Below are positions 1 through 11,166 of a stretch of 64,000 bases of DNA, one piece after another. The DNA comes from Carex sylvatica (lineage: Eukaryota; Streptophyta; Magnoliopsida; Poales; Cyperaceae). Within the stretch, counting starts at the first letter, position 1. The number at the start of each line of letters is the position of its first letter. The notes beneath the pieces were generated by a model. That model was not told where the DNA came from. It was given only the letters and a program-made list of their open reading frames with translations, and did no database searches. The DNA lies in the NCBI GenBank assembly GCA_964058845.1, contig CAXKVR010000233.1:186001-250000 (forward strand), given 5' to 3'. The position numbers were made by a program, and so were the translations under genes.

Positions 1-660
1 AGAAGAGAGAGAGAGAGAAGGCATATTTTGAAAATTTTATAATCGTATGGTATGTGGGAAAAAAGACAATCGGGAAAGAAATTTAAATACGCAAAATCTG
101 GGAAGATTTTAAATTTCTGTTGGACTGTAGGGACCAAGTCTGTTAAAATCAATTAAATGAGAGTAGATAATGCTCTGTGGACAAATGGTGGACAAAGATC
201 AGTGGACCAAGACCTTTTCTCTATTTAAGAACCCCTTTTTTCTCTTTACTCAACTCCACTATTTTCACTCCTTGTAGTTTTTACTCCAATAAAACACTTT
301 CTTATCTTTTAGTTCTATCTTGTCGAGCAGAAAGAAAAAAAAAAGGAAGAGGGAAGGAACAAAGTTTATCAGTATCGAAAGTGCAGTATTGTCTGAGTTC
401 GGAACGTCTAGCCCCATCTCAATTGGAGCGCGACGATGAGTAGATTCGGTCGTCATCGGAATATGGTGGCGGTCGAAGAAGTAGATTCGGTCTTTAAGAG
501 AGATGGCGATTAAAGTACTAGGGTGGTCAACATCTCAATTGGAGCGTGACAATGAGTAGATCCGGTCGTCGTCAGAGTGTAGCAAAGGTCGAAAAAGTGA
601 ATCCGATCGTGGAGTGAGATGAGGATTAAGGTGTTAGAATGATTAAGATATTATGAGAAT
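1..660. other. LTR-like non-coding fragment with an imperfect direct repeat
   Basis: No gene is supported here. A TATA-like ctatttaaga lies at 221-230 and an aataaa-type signal at about 289, followed by a pyrimidine-rich stretch, which is the usual spacing inside a plant LTR. A segment of about 45 bp beginning atctcaattggagcg at 416 recurs at 532 with a few substitutions. LTR identity is an inference because neither end is visible in the window. Confidence 0.3.
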
Positions 661-1064
661 ATTATAATAATTTAGAGGATTTTATGAGAATAAATTAATA
701 GAATTAGAGTATGTTTGGATGAAATGAGAATAGTTAAAATAGGGGACTATGCAATAATAGAGGCTATTTGAAATAGCAATGTGTATCCAAACAATATTTT
801 TGTTATTCGGAATAGGCAGAACAGATACTATTCTCCAATTCTTGCGCTAAATATTGAAATAACTAATATTCCGGAGTGTAAACAGAGAGAAAAAAAATAT
901 TTACATGTTTTTACAAATACAAATACTTTTATGCAAGCTAAGTTTTCTTGTTTTAATGGATCAATAATGTATTCTGACATTACACGGTTTAAGAGTAAAA
1001 ATAAAACTAAAATAGACAATAGTAACTGTTAATTTTACTTCAGAGTTAGTCTACTTTTAAAGTA

Positions 1065-1096
<32 letters not shown>

Positions 1097-1099
1097 TGT

Positions 1100-1516
1100 G
1101 TGACTAATGTGCATTTGTATGCATATGGGCCGAAATACATACGGTTCAAATTTGAAATTTTAAAATCTAAAAAGTCGATCTGAACCGTTCATATTGTTCT
1201 CCATATTAATATGTGCTTGGAAACCAAATTTTATATTTTTCTGAATTGTTTTACTATTTATTAAGCCACTTTGAAAATTATTGATCCAACGGTGGTTGCT
1301 GATTTTACTGTTTTGTGCAACCACAGTTGGATCAACAATTTTCAAAGTGGCTTAATAAATAGTAAAAAAATTTAAACAAATGTAAAATTTGTTCTCCAAG
1401 CACATATTAATATGGAGAACAAGATGAATGGTTCAGATCGACTTTTTAGATTCTGAAATTTCAAATTTGGACTGTATGTATTTCGGCCTCATATGCATGC
1501 GAATGCACATTAGTCA
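1100..1516. repeat. Fold-back MITE with microsatellite flanks
   Basis: The two halves are near-perfect reverse complements. The left arm reads tgactaatgtgcatttg and the right arm closes with the matching gcacattagtca. The centre is a short hairpin around the sequence tccaacggtgg. The left end abuts (TA)n(GA)n at about 1063-1098 and the right end abuts (CT)n(TA)n at 1515-1560, so the microsatellites are themselves mirror images. The core motif ttctccatattaatatgtgc recurs in four further elements in this window (near 24.3, 24.9, 25.4 and 28.6 kb), and a diverged form in the one at 43.2 kb. No coding capacity. Confidence 0.75.
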
Positions 1517-1560
<44 letters not shown>

Positions 1561-1561
1561 C

Positions 1562-1913
1562 TAGCCTCTTGGTGAACTTAAGTCAAAAATCCATCAAATC
1601 GGCTTCGAATGATAAATCCAAATCATTGAAATCCATCTATCTTACGAGTGATACGTTTACATGTGAAAATTTTAAACATTCGAATTAATTTAGTATAAAG
1701 TCAATCGGTCAAAATTAGAAAGTTAATAGATTAATTTTAATGTATTCTTTTTTTTTAACGTTTTTTGATCGCTTGACTTTTTACTAAATTAATTCAAATG
1801 TTTAAAATTTTCACATGTAGATCCATCACTCGTAAGGTGGCGGATTTTAACAGTTCGGATTCGTCATTTAAAACCGATTTGATGGGGTTTAAACTTGAGT
1901 TCACCAAGGAAGT
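1562..1913. repeat. Fold-back MITE, second family
   Basis: The left arm begins cctcttggtgaactta and the right arm ends with its counterpart ttgagttcaccaaggaag. Internal arms also pair, for example the stretch around cttacgagtgat near 1640 with its complement near 1830. The unpaired centre is AT-rich. It lies directly beside the preceding MITE. No ORF of interest. Confidence 0.65.
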
Positions 1914-2564
1914 TGATGAACTTGAGAACACCCTAGTTCTACTCTCTCTCTCTCTCTATATATAAGACCAACTTCTTCATTTTTAAATAAATTCAGTCAA
2001 AAGTCAAATGCCCAAAAATCAGTACAAGAATTTGAGAATACTATCATATATGAAATCTAGCTAAGGGAATTTTTTATATTTTTTATATTTTATATAGTTT
2101 CAAATTGTTTATTCAAGGCAAGAAAGAACAACATAACAAATACAAATGAAAACACCTAAAAATTATAACAGGAATTTTATTTATAAGATTTCAAACGGGT
2201 GTTCAATTATAATAACTCGATCAACATATATAGGAGGACCTTTTTCCTCTTACAAAATATACTTAATTTTTTTAAGAAGGTTTCTTGTTTAAAGGAGTAC
2301 ATGTCTAACCAAGCACTAATTAATTTACTTTTAACTATAAAATTTTTTATTTGATATTCCAAAGGTCCAGTTTTCGAAAATAATTCAAACAAAATCTTAA
2401 TTACAGGAACCACAACAAGTAATTTGGACATGCATCTAAACGACTGATTTTCTAAAAACCAGATTACTGACACTACACCAATAATTGCAATGCAAAAGAA
2501 AATGAGTCCAACTATTATGATATCAATGTTATTTCAGCTGTAGTGACATTGACTTTAAAATTTA

Positions 2565-2945
2565 TCAAATATAATTCAAACAATAATTCTAAACCATTCA
2601 ATCCAATCTATACCTTACGAGTGATTGATTTACATGTAAAATTATAAATTCTCAAATTTATTTCGTAGCAAGTCAAGTAGTAATTAAAACAATACTGCTA
2701 TTTGAACGCCCTAAAATTAATTTAATTTTTTTTTTATATATACAGTTTGACTTCATACAAAATGAACTAGAAAATTTATAATTTTTGCATGCATGTAATT
2801 AATGATGCTATAGATTGCTTTGAATGGTTTGAATTCAAACAAACTTCATACAAAATGAACTAGAAAATTTATAATTTTTGCATGCATGTAATTAATGATG
2901 CTATAGATTGCTTTGAATGGTTTGAATTTATTGTTTGAAGTCTAT
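2565..2945. repeat. Inverted-repeat element with one arm tandemly duplicated
   Basis: The left arm (about 2570-2665, ttctaaaccattcaatcc onward) is the reverse complement of a right arm that is present twice with a 93 bp period: copies start at about 2751 and 2844 (cttcatacaaaatgaac). The left arm is probably a member of the same MITE group as the element at 1562-1913, because both contain the cttacgagtgat motif. No coding potential. Confidence 0.6.
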
Positions 2946-3617
2946 GTAATAGATTTTGGAGTCATTATCACAACGACTGAAGTAACACCGTTGTCTTAAT
3001 AGTTGAACTTCTGGGCTTGATGTGTGAATTAAAAAAACGTAACTATTTAATGAATCTAGGCATAACCTTGAAAAGGATGCTTTCTTAAGCTTTTTATAAT
3101 GGGGTAATTCAGAGCAAGCATTCGATTGAAGAGCTGAGAAAATTTTATGTCTTTTTATATCAAATTTGCGCTTATACTTTTCCTTACATATCTCTCCAGT
3201 AAATGACAGCTGCTAATAAGAAAAGACAGAGAATTTATACTGCAATAAAATATTTAAACTTTGAATTTATTAGCAGATGCCAAGAGTGAAAAAACGGTTT
3301 CTTTTATGAGAGCCCAATAAACTGCAATAAAATCGGTTTTGAAAAGATTTAATTCTCTGCTTTTGAGAAAGATTATTTAATTTCATAGACTTAACGAAGT
3401 TATTTGAGATATTAACGGTCTAGATTCGAAAATAATCCATACAAAAGTCTTACATGAACCAAAATATGTATTTTGGAAAACTGGCAATTCAAGGCCCATA
3501 ATCCAAAGCCCAATAGTTAAGTTTGGATGTAAACATATCGTGGTTCATACAAAAAAGCGGAAATTGAAAACCCATAATTTCCTTGTAAACAATGTTCTTT
3601 CCTTAATTTGGATGTTT

Positions 3618-4197
3618 ATATTGGTCCGTTGGACAAGAGTGGAACAGAGGAATAGAGTAGAAAATATGTTATATTTCCTCCACATGTAGAAAACACTCAT
3701 TTAGGCCAATTAATCGACCATTTAGTTGTTGGTAGTGATCAAATCATCAATGATTTTTCAGATTAATAATCGAATGGTTATTTCCAAATATTGACGATTA
3801 TTCCCGATTATTCCTAATTAATTGCTTGGCGGTACCTTATCCGTCCGATGATTGCATACCGTTATTTACAATACTGCGCGGAACAAGAGAAGAAGTGAGT
3901 GGAATTGAGAAATTGAGAATAGTGGAATTGACTTCGAACTTCTGTAGTCAAACCCATGCTTTTTGTAGTTTGATCCCTTCCATATTCCTCTTTGTGAATC
4001 AATTTCCTATTCCATGAAAAAGGTGGACTAGAGGAATTGATTTTTTTCAAGAGATTAATTTAGCTCGTTTGCCAATACTCTTCCACTATTCTACCATTAA
4101 CCGAATACGACCGAAACACTAAAAAATTGAAGCCTATTTCAAATTATAGTTTTCCTCACTATTCTTCTATTCCAATAGTTTACCGGCGAACGGGCCC
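3618..4197. repeat. MITE with a nested hAT-type MITE
   Basis: The outer ends are tggtccgttggacaagag on the left and the related inverted cggcgaacgggcc on the right. Nested inside, about 3690-3880, is a copy of the hAT-type MITE that is complete at 47108-47301 (shared catttaggcc-type start, Cgattattcc internal repeats and the end taccgttatttacaatactg). The left end of the nested copy is eroded. A second, partial copy of the same arrangement occurs at 8347-8690. Confidence 0.5.
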
Positions 4198-5317
4198 ATT
4201 GTTTTCTTTTGCTTCCTTTCCTCGTAGTAAAGTTATTGTTTGCTTCTGACATTTTCATGTCATGCACCTGTGGCTATTTCTTTTATAGCGTCCTGTTGTT
4301 GGACCAATTCTTTGTATAACTCTCAGGCCTTGCAAATTGTACGAACTTGCCCAGAATGTACATACTATCCATAGTCCATGTTTAGCCAGGTTCAAACCTA
4401 TTTGCGTTTTCTAAATAGTTTCGGTCCAGCTAGCCTACGTGCACTTCCAATTAAGCCTAGCTTCTGATGAACTTTAATTGTTCATCCCTGTCTTTTTTAC
4501 CAAATTAAAAAATAATTAAGCTTGTAAGTCTTCTGTTAGATCGATACATAGATATTAAATGAAGAACGGTTATCCCAACAAAAAGATGCATATTCACAAA
4601 TACACATGTACACTATTTTGTCATACTGTTATTTTGAGAGTGGAATGCTCAATGTAATTTTTTTTTTATATTTTCATATCAAGCTAATTTATCCTTAATT
4701 AATTTATTCATTGTTTGATAAGTCCTGTGCATTAGCGCATAGTTTATAAAAGGGCGAAGTATGATATCCGGCCTATAAAGTACTTTTTGACATTAGAAAA
4801 AATTTTCTATTTTTTTTTAAGTTTCGGTGGTAATTACTGAAGTTCAACAAAAAAATGTCTCACTAGAGTATAAAAATATAAACTATTAATAATAAGATAT
4901 CAATAAAATTCATTATGTGCGGCTACACTAGTATACAAAACACGACCATAAACGGACCAAAAAACTAATGTCAAATGGTTACACGACCATGTCAGTGAGT
5001 GTCATGTCAGGTCTCCAAAAATAGATGCTGAAAATGATAATTTCTACACATTCCAAGTAACTGTGTACAATAATAAAAGTTATATACAGTTCCTTTAGAC
5101 TAGTGACTTTCAGTACCAAACCCCTTGAATCAAACCGAAAACTCTAATACAATGCCCCAATCGCATTATAAACCTAAATCCAAGCTCAACCGTAAAGAAA
5201 TCATTGAAACCATGAACGAATCAACTTGATTTCGACGGGTACCGATGTTTCCACCGGTACCCTGAACTGCCGTTTTTGACGATCATCGGAAGATGTGGAG
5301 CGGTGCAGTGGACTCCC
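4198..5317. other. Intergenic, no gene seen
   Basis: AT-rich sequence with no coding or structural signal that I can support. Bases 4200-4490 are repeated at about 8740-9166, so this part is a dispersed or segmental duplicate. Confidence 0.5.
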
Positions 5318-5792
5318 TGTAGCATGACGATCACAACCATGCCACTCCCTGGCCTTGCCGTGGCCAGAACCACACCGGAGAAGTCGGGCCCACCTGTCAG
5401 GATGAAGCCCTAGTTCATATCAAGGTGGTGCGACTCTTGAAGCAGTCTGTATCGTTCAGATCTTGGTGTGGTTGAGAATATTTGAAAGATGCACGAATCC
5501 TGAAGAAGAGTTTAAATTGAAGCGTCGGATTGAGGCCCAACAACTCCTGACAATGAGGGTCTCCTGACAATGATTAAGCTAAACCCAATCAATGGAAGTT
5601 GACTTGAACTCCGACTGGAACCCAAGCCTATTTTGCATGCCATACGCTGAAGTTTGAAGAATGCACAAGCAAAGCCCCTGATTGTTTCCAAGCAAGCCCT
5701 TGACACTTTAAAATCTCACAAACTTTGCCGCTGAAGCTCCAATTTTACTTAGATAATCATGTTAAAACTTAAATGCTCAAATTATAGCCCAA

Positions 5793-6031
5793 GGCCATAT
5801 TTGGTTGTGGATTAAGAGGTGGAGTAAACTCCTTACTCCACGTTTAAGGAGCCAAACGAGGAGAAAAATAAAAGGAGTAAGATGGACTAAGAAGTGAGCT
5901 AAACTGGAGTAACTTACTCCACCTAGAGAGATAATTTATCTTACTCCACCAAAGATGATTAACTTAATTCACCTTAGCTTGAAGTAAGCAATTTACTCCG
6001 AATTAAAGTTACTCCACATCCAAACATGACC
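5793..6031. mobile_element. Tourist-like (PIF/Harbinger type) MITE, 239 bp
   Basis: The terminal inverted repeats are ggccatatttgg at the left and ccaaacatgacc at the right. A 3 bp direct repeat caa flanks both sides. The distal duplicate at about 17030-17045 has the uninterrupted site (tagcccaagtctc), which fixes the ends and shows that insertion followed the locus duplication. The interior is a series of ttactcc / ggagtaa repeats with no ORF. Confidence 0.8.
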
Positions 6032-6809
6032 CAAGTCTCTTAGAAATTACACAGAGGCTATTGCCTATTAAAATGCTCACAAAAATGCCAACTTTCTCAT
6101 TCTAAGGCCAAATCAACTCAAGTCAATCCCAAATCAACCCAAATTCAATTCTACATGGCTCGAAGCCAATTCTTATATAATTTAAATTAATTCAAGCTAC
6201 CAAATGACCAAATTGCCCCTGCATTGAGCCTTAACCCAATAATGACTTTGTTATCTAACGTGGTTAACTTTTAAATGACTTGTATACTCTTGACTTGATG
6301 CCAAAGACATGACCAAAGCATGATCAAAATCCCATATGAGCAAAGTATCCCTCCGTTTGAACCTCATGGATTCCAATGTCCCTAAACTAGAAAAGACTAC
6401 AAAGTCTTTAGACCTACACCCTTCATTATAATGAGGAATAAACAAATAATTTAACATACCTTTGCACTGATTGAATAGAATACCATATTTCCCATATCAT
6501 GCATGCATCATGGCATATATAAACACACATAGATACACACACCTATGAAAACCCATGGAACACGATCAATATTTACACATGAACGCCCCCCCCCCCCAGC
6601 TTTACTACTCAGTTCCCTTGACAATAGGCCCAAATCCTGTATTGAAGTGTTCAATAAGACCTAAAAAGTCTATTGATCATATAATTAACTATGGGACTTG
6701 GGCTTGTTAAGAGTTAAACGCCTCCACAATCAATAAACTCTCTTGACAACTAATCATGAACAGTAGGCCATCAAGGGTGAACCCAAAAGAAGCAGAAACA
6801 TTCAACGCT

Positions 6810-7805
6810 CAGGGGCAGACCCACTGTAGCAAAGGGGGGTCAGCTGCCCCCCCCCCCCCTGGATTTTCAAAAATAGTGCTAAAAATTAGATTTTCTGACA
6901 TCTACCCCTCCTGGAATTGAAATTGCCCCTACTTGTCTAACATAGCCCAGTTTATAGCCCAATATGGAGTTCTTTTGAGTTTTGGTGGGGCCCAAGCCCA
7001 ACGCTTCACAGACAGTTTTGGCGGAGCGAAACGCAGAGCCCAAATCAAAGGTGTGAAATCTCTCTCGCTCTCTGAATCGCGATTAGCGGAGCTCAAATCA
7101 CCGTTGGCCTCTCTCTCACGATGGCGCCTCTCTAACTCGCGATGGTGGCGCTTCTCTGAATTGCAATGGCGACTCGCGAGATTGTCAGACGATCAATCTC
7201 TCTCTCTCTCAGATGGTCTCTTTCTCGCTCTCTGACTCTGGCTTGCGATGGGCATGGCCGATGGTCTCTCTCTCGCTCTCTAACTCCCTTTTGGCTGAGT
7301 CGCTAAGGCGCCAAGGTGTGACCTGACCTCTCTCTCTTTGATTCAAAGCTATGAAAAGACGAATTTGACCTGACCTCTCTCTCGCTCGCATCTCATGGTA
7401 AATTGAATTCAACCCTAATTTATTGAACTCTAATTTACATGAATTCGTTGAATAATGATAAATTGAATTCAACCATAATTTATTGAATTGGGATAAATTA
7501 TTTTGAACTCTAATTTATTCATGAAATTAGAATAAATTGACTTGTACCCTAATTTATTTGAATTCATTGAATTATGATAAATTGGCTTGAACTAAAATTT
7601 ACTTGAATTAAGGTTTAGGGTTTAATTGATCATGGTAATTGTAATTAGGATCGGAACCCTAATTTACTTTATTTATTTTCTTCAAATCAGAGCAATATCG
7701 AATCTCACGGTAAATTGTACCCAATAAGTTAATGGGTTTGAATCCAATAAGCTAATTGAATCAGATTTCTGCCCCTCCCTGGCAGAAATCTTGCGTCCGC
7801 CCCTA
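6810..7805. mobile_element. Non-autonomous hAT-like element, 996 bp
   Basis: The element starts caggggcagac and ends gtccgcccta-like (gtccgcccctA), giving imperfect inverted ends of the aggggcRgac type. The 8 bp sequence tcaacgct lies on both sides (6802-6809 and 7806-7813), the length expected for hAT. The distal duplicate near 17815 lacks the insert. The subterminal c-run at 6846-6860 and the ctctctcgctctctga repeats at 7060-7290 are typical of degenerate non-autonomous copies. No transposase is encoded; the reading frames here are low-complexity artefacts. Confidence 0.75.
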
Positions 7806-8346
7806 TCAACGCTCCTATGTCTCCATGAGGCCTTCCCTCTCCCAATTTCAAAGCGGCAGGCATAAAATCAAAAGGGAAACATCTGAGGTCTTGACATATA
7901 ATAATTTTGCACCCCACAATTATACAAATTATCAAGTTATTTATTATTTGTCTGTTATCCATTAAAGTTAACTCAAGATATATAAGTATAGAGTATATAT
8001 TAGACGTAGCTACTGATAAAAACAAAATTCTTTTTAAGGAAGAGAAACAAGAACACAATTTCTTTCTATTAATTCTTAAACATATTTTCTTCTCTTACAT
8101 CCATAACAGAATATAACACTATTAATACTCTTACCATTAAAGTAAAATCTTAAAATTCATACAAGGATAAATGTAAAACATAATTCTAAACAACAACACT
8201 TAAAACCTGACACTTGGTTACTAAAACTGTCTTAACTTTTTATAGAGAACTCCAAACAACTTAATACCAGAACCAACTGAAACTAGACTAGAAAACAAGT
8301 GAAAAGACATAATTAATATGCCCAGGATGACCTACACTTGCCCCTT

Positions 8347-9166
8347 CAACGACCCCATACCGTTATTTACAATACTGTGTCGAACAAGAGAAAAAGTGAG
8401 TGAAATTAGGTTTAAACTTTTGTAGTCAAACTCATGTTTTTTTGTATTTTGGTCCCTCCATTTCTCTATGAATCAATTCTCTATTTCATGAGAAAGGTAG
8501 AATAGAGAAATTAATTTTTTTCAAGAGATAAATTTATCTCGTTTTTCAATACTCTTTTACTATTCTACTTTTCTACCATTAATCTCACATAACCGAAATA
8601 GTGAATAATTGAAGCTTATTTCAAATTTCACTTTTCCTCACTATGTGTCTATTCCAATGATTTGTCCATCGGCAAACAGGCCCATTATTTTCAGAGCAAA
8701 GAATTTGACTGTTCATATGATTTGACGCTGACCTGGACTTGATGTTCTTTTGCTTCCTTTTCTCGTAGTAAAGTTATTGTTTGCTTCTGACATTTTCATG
8801 TCTTGCACCTGTGGCTATTTCTCTTATGGCGTCCAGTTGTTGGACCAATTCTTTGTATAACTCTCAGTCCTTGCAAATTGTATGAACTTGCCCAGAATGT
8901 ACATATTATCCATAGTCGATGTTTAGCCTGGTTCAAACCTATTTGCGTTTTCTAAATAGTTTCGCTCCAGCTAGCCTACGTGCACTTCCATGAACTTGCC
9001 CAGAATGTACATACTATCCATAGTCGATGTTTAGCCTGGTTCAAACCTATTTGCGTTTTCTAAATAGTTTCGCTCCAGCTAGCCTACGTGCACTTCCAAT
9101 TAAGCCTAGCCTACGTACACTTAAAACCTATTTGCGTTTTCTGATGAACTTTAATTTGTTCATCCC
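8347..9166. repeat. Dispersed duplicate of the 3.8-4.5 kb region
   Basis: This stretch matches 3850-4490, including the eroded hAT-MITE end (taccgttatttacaatactg). Within it a 108 bp unit (tgaacttgcccagaatgtac onward) is tandemly repeated at 8883 and 8991. It sits where TPS exons 4-7 should be in the proximal TPS copy, so it was brought in by the same rearrangement that removed those exons, or by a later one. No gene. Confidence 0.6.
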
Positions 9167-11140
9167 TGTTCTGGAATTAGAGTAAAGGAGAATAATGAAA
9201 GGAATACTGTACTTTTTATTATTATTTTACAGTGTTTGTACATGGCTATTTATAGGCTAAAAATTCTACTAGCCATTTGGTTGTTTCCTAATTTACAGAG
9301 ATTGTAATCTATATTCTAATAGTATCTTAATTACAAGATTTGCTAGCTATTGCTAATATCCAGCTAGATACCTAATCAGTGTGACAGCTATTTATATTAT
9401 TTGTTGCCTAAATTGCCAATGATGAGTAATATCTGAGGCAAATATCTTTATTCTTTAATACTTTCCCTCAAGTTGAATTCGAATAAATTAATGGAGCCCA
9501 ACTTGCTAAGTATGTTTAGATGTCTGGCTTTGTCGAGTGCTTTAGTAAAGACATCTGCCAGTTGTTCTTTGCTTCTGATGAATGGGGTTTCTATTTCTCT
9601 CGACTGTACTTTTCCTCTGACAGAGTGACAGTCGACCTCTATGTGTTTTGTTCTTTTATGGAACACTGGATTGGATGCAATATGTCGTGCAGCTTGATTG
9701 TCACAGTACATTTTCATTGCTCCTATGTGCTCCATCTTCATGTCGCTAAGTAGATGCTTGATCCAGATGTGCTCACTCGTAGTGGATGCCATGGCTCGAT
9801 ATTCTGCTTCCGCACTTGACCTTGCCACCACATTCTGCTTCTTGCTCTTCCATGTGACCAAGTTGCCTCCTACAAAGGTACAAAATCCTGTGGTTGATTT
9901 TCTGTCACAGCTACCGACCCAATCTGCATCAGAGAAACCAACTACTTCATTAGAATTATTATTTTTCATCCAAATTCCTTGACCTGGAGTCTTTTTAAGA
10001 TATCTCAGTATTCTATCGATAGCACTTAAGTGACTGGTGCGTGGAGCATGCATAAATTGGCTTATAACACTAACTGCAAAGGTAATGCCAGGTCTAGTAA
10101 CTGTAAGGTAAATTAACTTACCTACCAACCGTTGATATTGTCCTATATCAGGTAATGGTTCACCATCCTCAATTCCAAGTTTAATCTTGGTCTCCATTAG
10201 GATATTAGCTGGTTTAGCTCCCAATTTACCAGTTTTCTTCAACAAGTCAATGACATACTTTCTTTGGCATAGAAATAAGCTTTTACTTGAGTGTGCTATT
10301 TCTATTCCCAGAAAATATGAAAGATTTCCAAGGTCCTTTATGTCAAATTCCTCTTTTAAATATTGTTTAACCTTTTTTAATTTTCTCATTATTATTTTCA
10401 GTGATGATAATATCATCTACATAGACGAGAATAATGGGGGTGCAATTTTGTGAATGTTTGACAAACATAGAGAAATCTGCTGTGCTTTTATTAAAGTTAA
10501 TTTTTAAAAGAAAAAAGCTTAGCTTGGCATACCATGCTTTTGTTGATTACTTTAGGCCGTAAATTGCTTTCTTTAACTTACACACCAATGTTGAATCTGA
10601 TGCGTTCTTATGACCTGGAGGAATGGTCATGTAGACCTCTTCTTCCAATGTTCCTTGGAGAAATGCATTTTTTACGTCCATTTGTAACAAGTCTCATCCT
10701 AAGTTGGTGGCTAATGATAGCAAAATTCTAACAGTATTCATTTTTGCTACTGGTGCAAAAGTTTCTTGTTAGTCAATACCATAAGTCTGGGTGAATCCTT
10801 TAGCCACTAACCTAGCTTTGTATCTTTCAATTGTACCGTCGCTATTATATTTAATTATGTATACCCATTTGCAACCTACGGATTTTTTGTTTTTGGTAAA
10901 TGAATAATATCCCATGTATTGTTATTTTCTAAGACTTGAAGTTCTTCTTTCATAGCCTTAATTCAAATTGGACTTTGGTTGGCTTCATTAAAACTAATTG
11001 GTTCGGTTTGATTGTTGATACTACCCAAATAGGCCCGGTATGTAGGAGATACCTTATCATAAGAAATAAAACCTTGAATTGAATACATCACCTAATGAGA
11101 TACATAATCCCTTAGTTTGATGGGAGGCCGAGAAAGAGTT
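9167..11140 (-). mobile_element. Truncated Ty1/copia retrotransposon fragment
   Basis: On the minus strand this holds the 3' half of a copia element: degenerate reverse transcriptase, RNase H, a polypurine tract (complement of ctttccctcaa, 9461-9471) and a 3' LTR at about 9167-9460. The 5' LTR, gag, protease and integrase are missing. Its upstream edge joins TPS intron 3 at about 11141, where both sequences could share ttacaaggat, so a microhomology join is possible. It replaces the 3' half of the proximal TPS gene. Confidence 0.8.
9448..11130 (-). pseudogene. copia pol pseudogene (RT-RNase H)
   Basis: An open stretch of 322 codons (9448-10416) covers the end of the reverse transcriptase (DIKDLGNLSYFLGIEI) and RNase H (FSDADWVGS, SSAEAEYRAM, MYCDNQAA, HIEVD, LADVFTKAL). 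The catalytic YVDD box lies just upstream in a different frame, about 10405-10420; the two are separated by a run of six A residues on the coding strand, so one inserted base explains the frameshift. Further upstream the RT is broken by several stops to about 11130. It is a decayed copy that encodes no complete enzyme. Confidence 0.85.
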
Positions 11141-11166
11141 TTACAAGGATTATATATTGAACTCAC

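Larger units (their letters stand above)
5318..8346. repeat. Proximal copy of the duplicated TPS downstream flank
   Basis: This stretch aligns almost end to end with 15371-18389 (for example both carry the text around aagtcgggcccacctgtcag, caatcaatggaagttgac-like and cctacacttgccccttcaac). In the distal copy it lies immediately 3' of the terpene synthase. The two copies differ mainly by transposon insertions: a Tourist-like MITE and a hAT-like element here, and a 1.2 kb insert in the other. It holds no gene of its own. The duplication presumably spanned this flank plus the TPS gene. Confidence 0.85.

Noticed and set aside
1060..1560. Inverted repeat as a microRNA gene
   Set aside because: The arms extend the full length of a repeated element, which fits a MITE; a specific miRNA cannot be claimed.
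6933..7235. 100-codon frame rich in Ser, Leu and Arg
   Set aside because: Low-complexity product of ct-rich repeats inside a hAT-like element.
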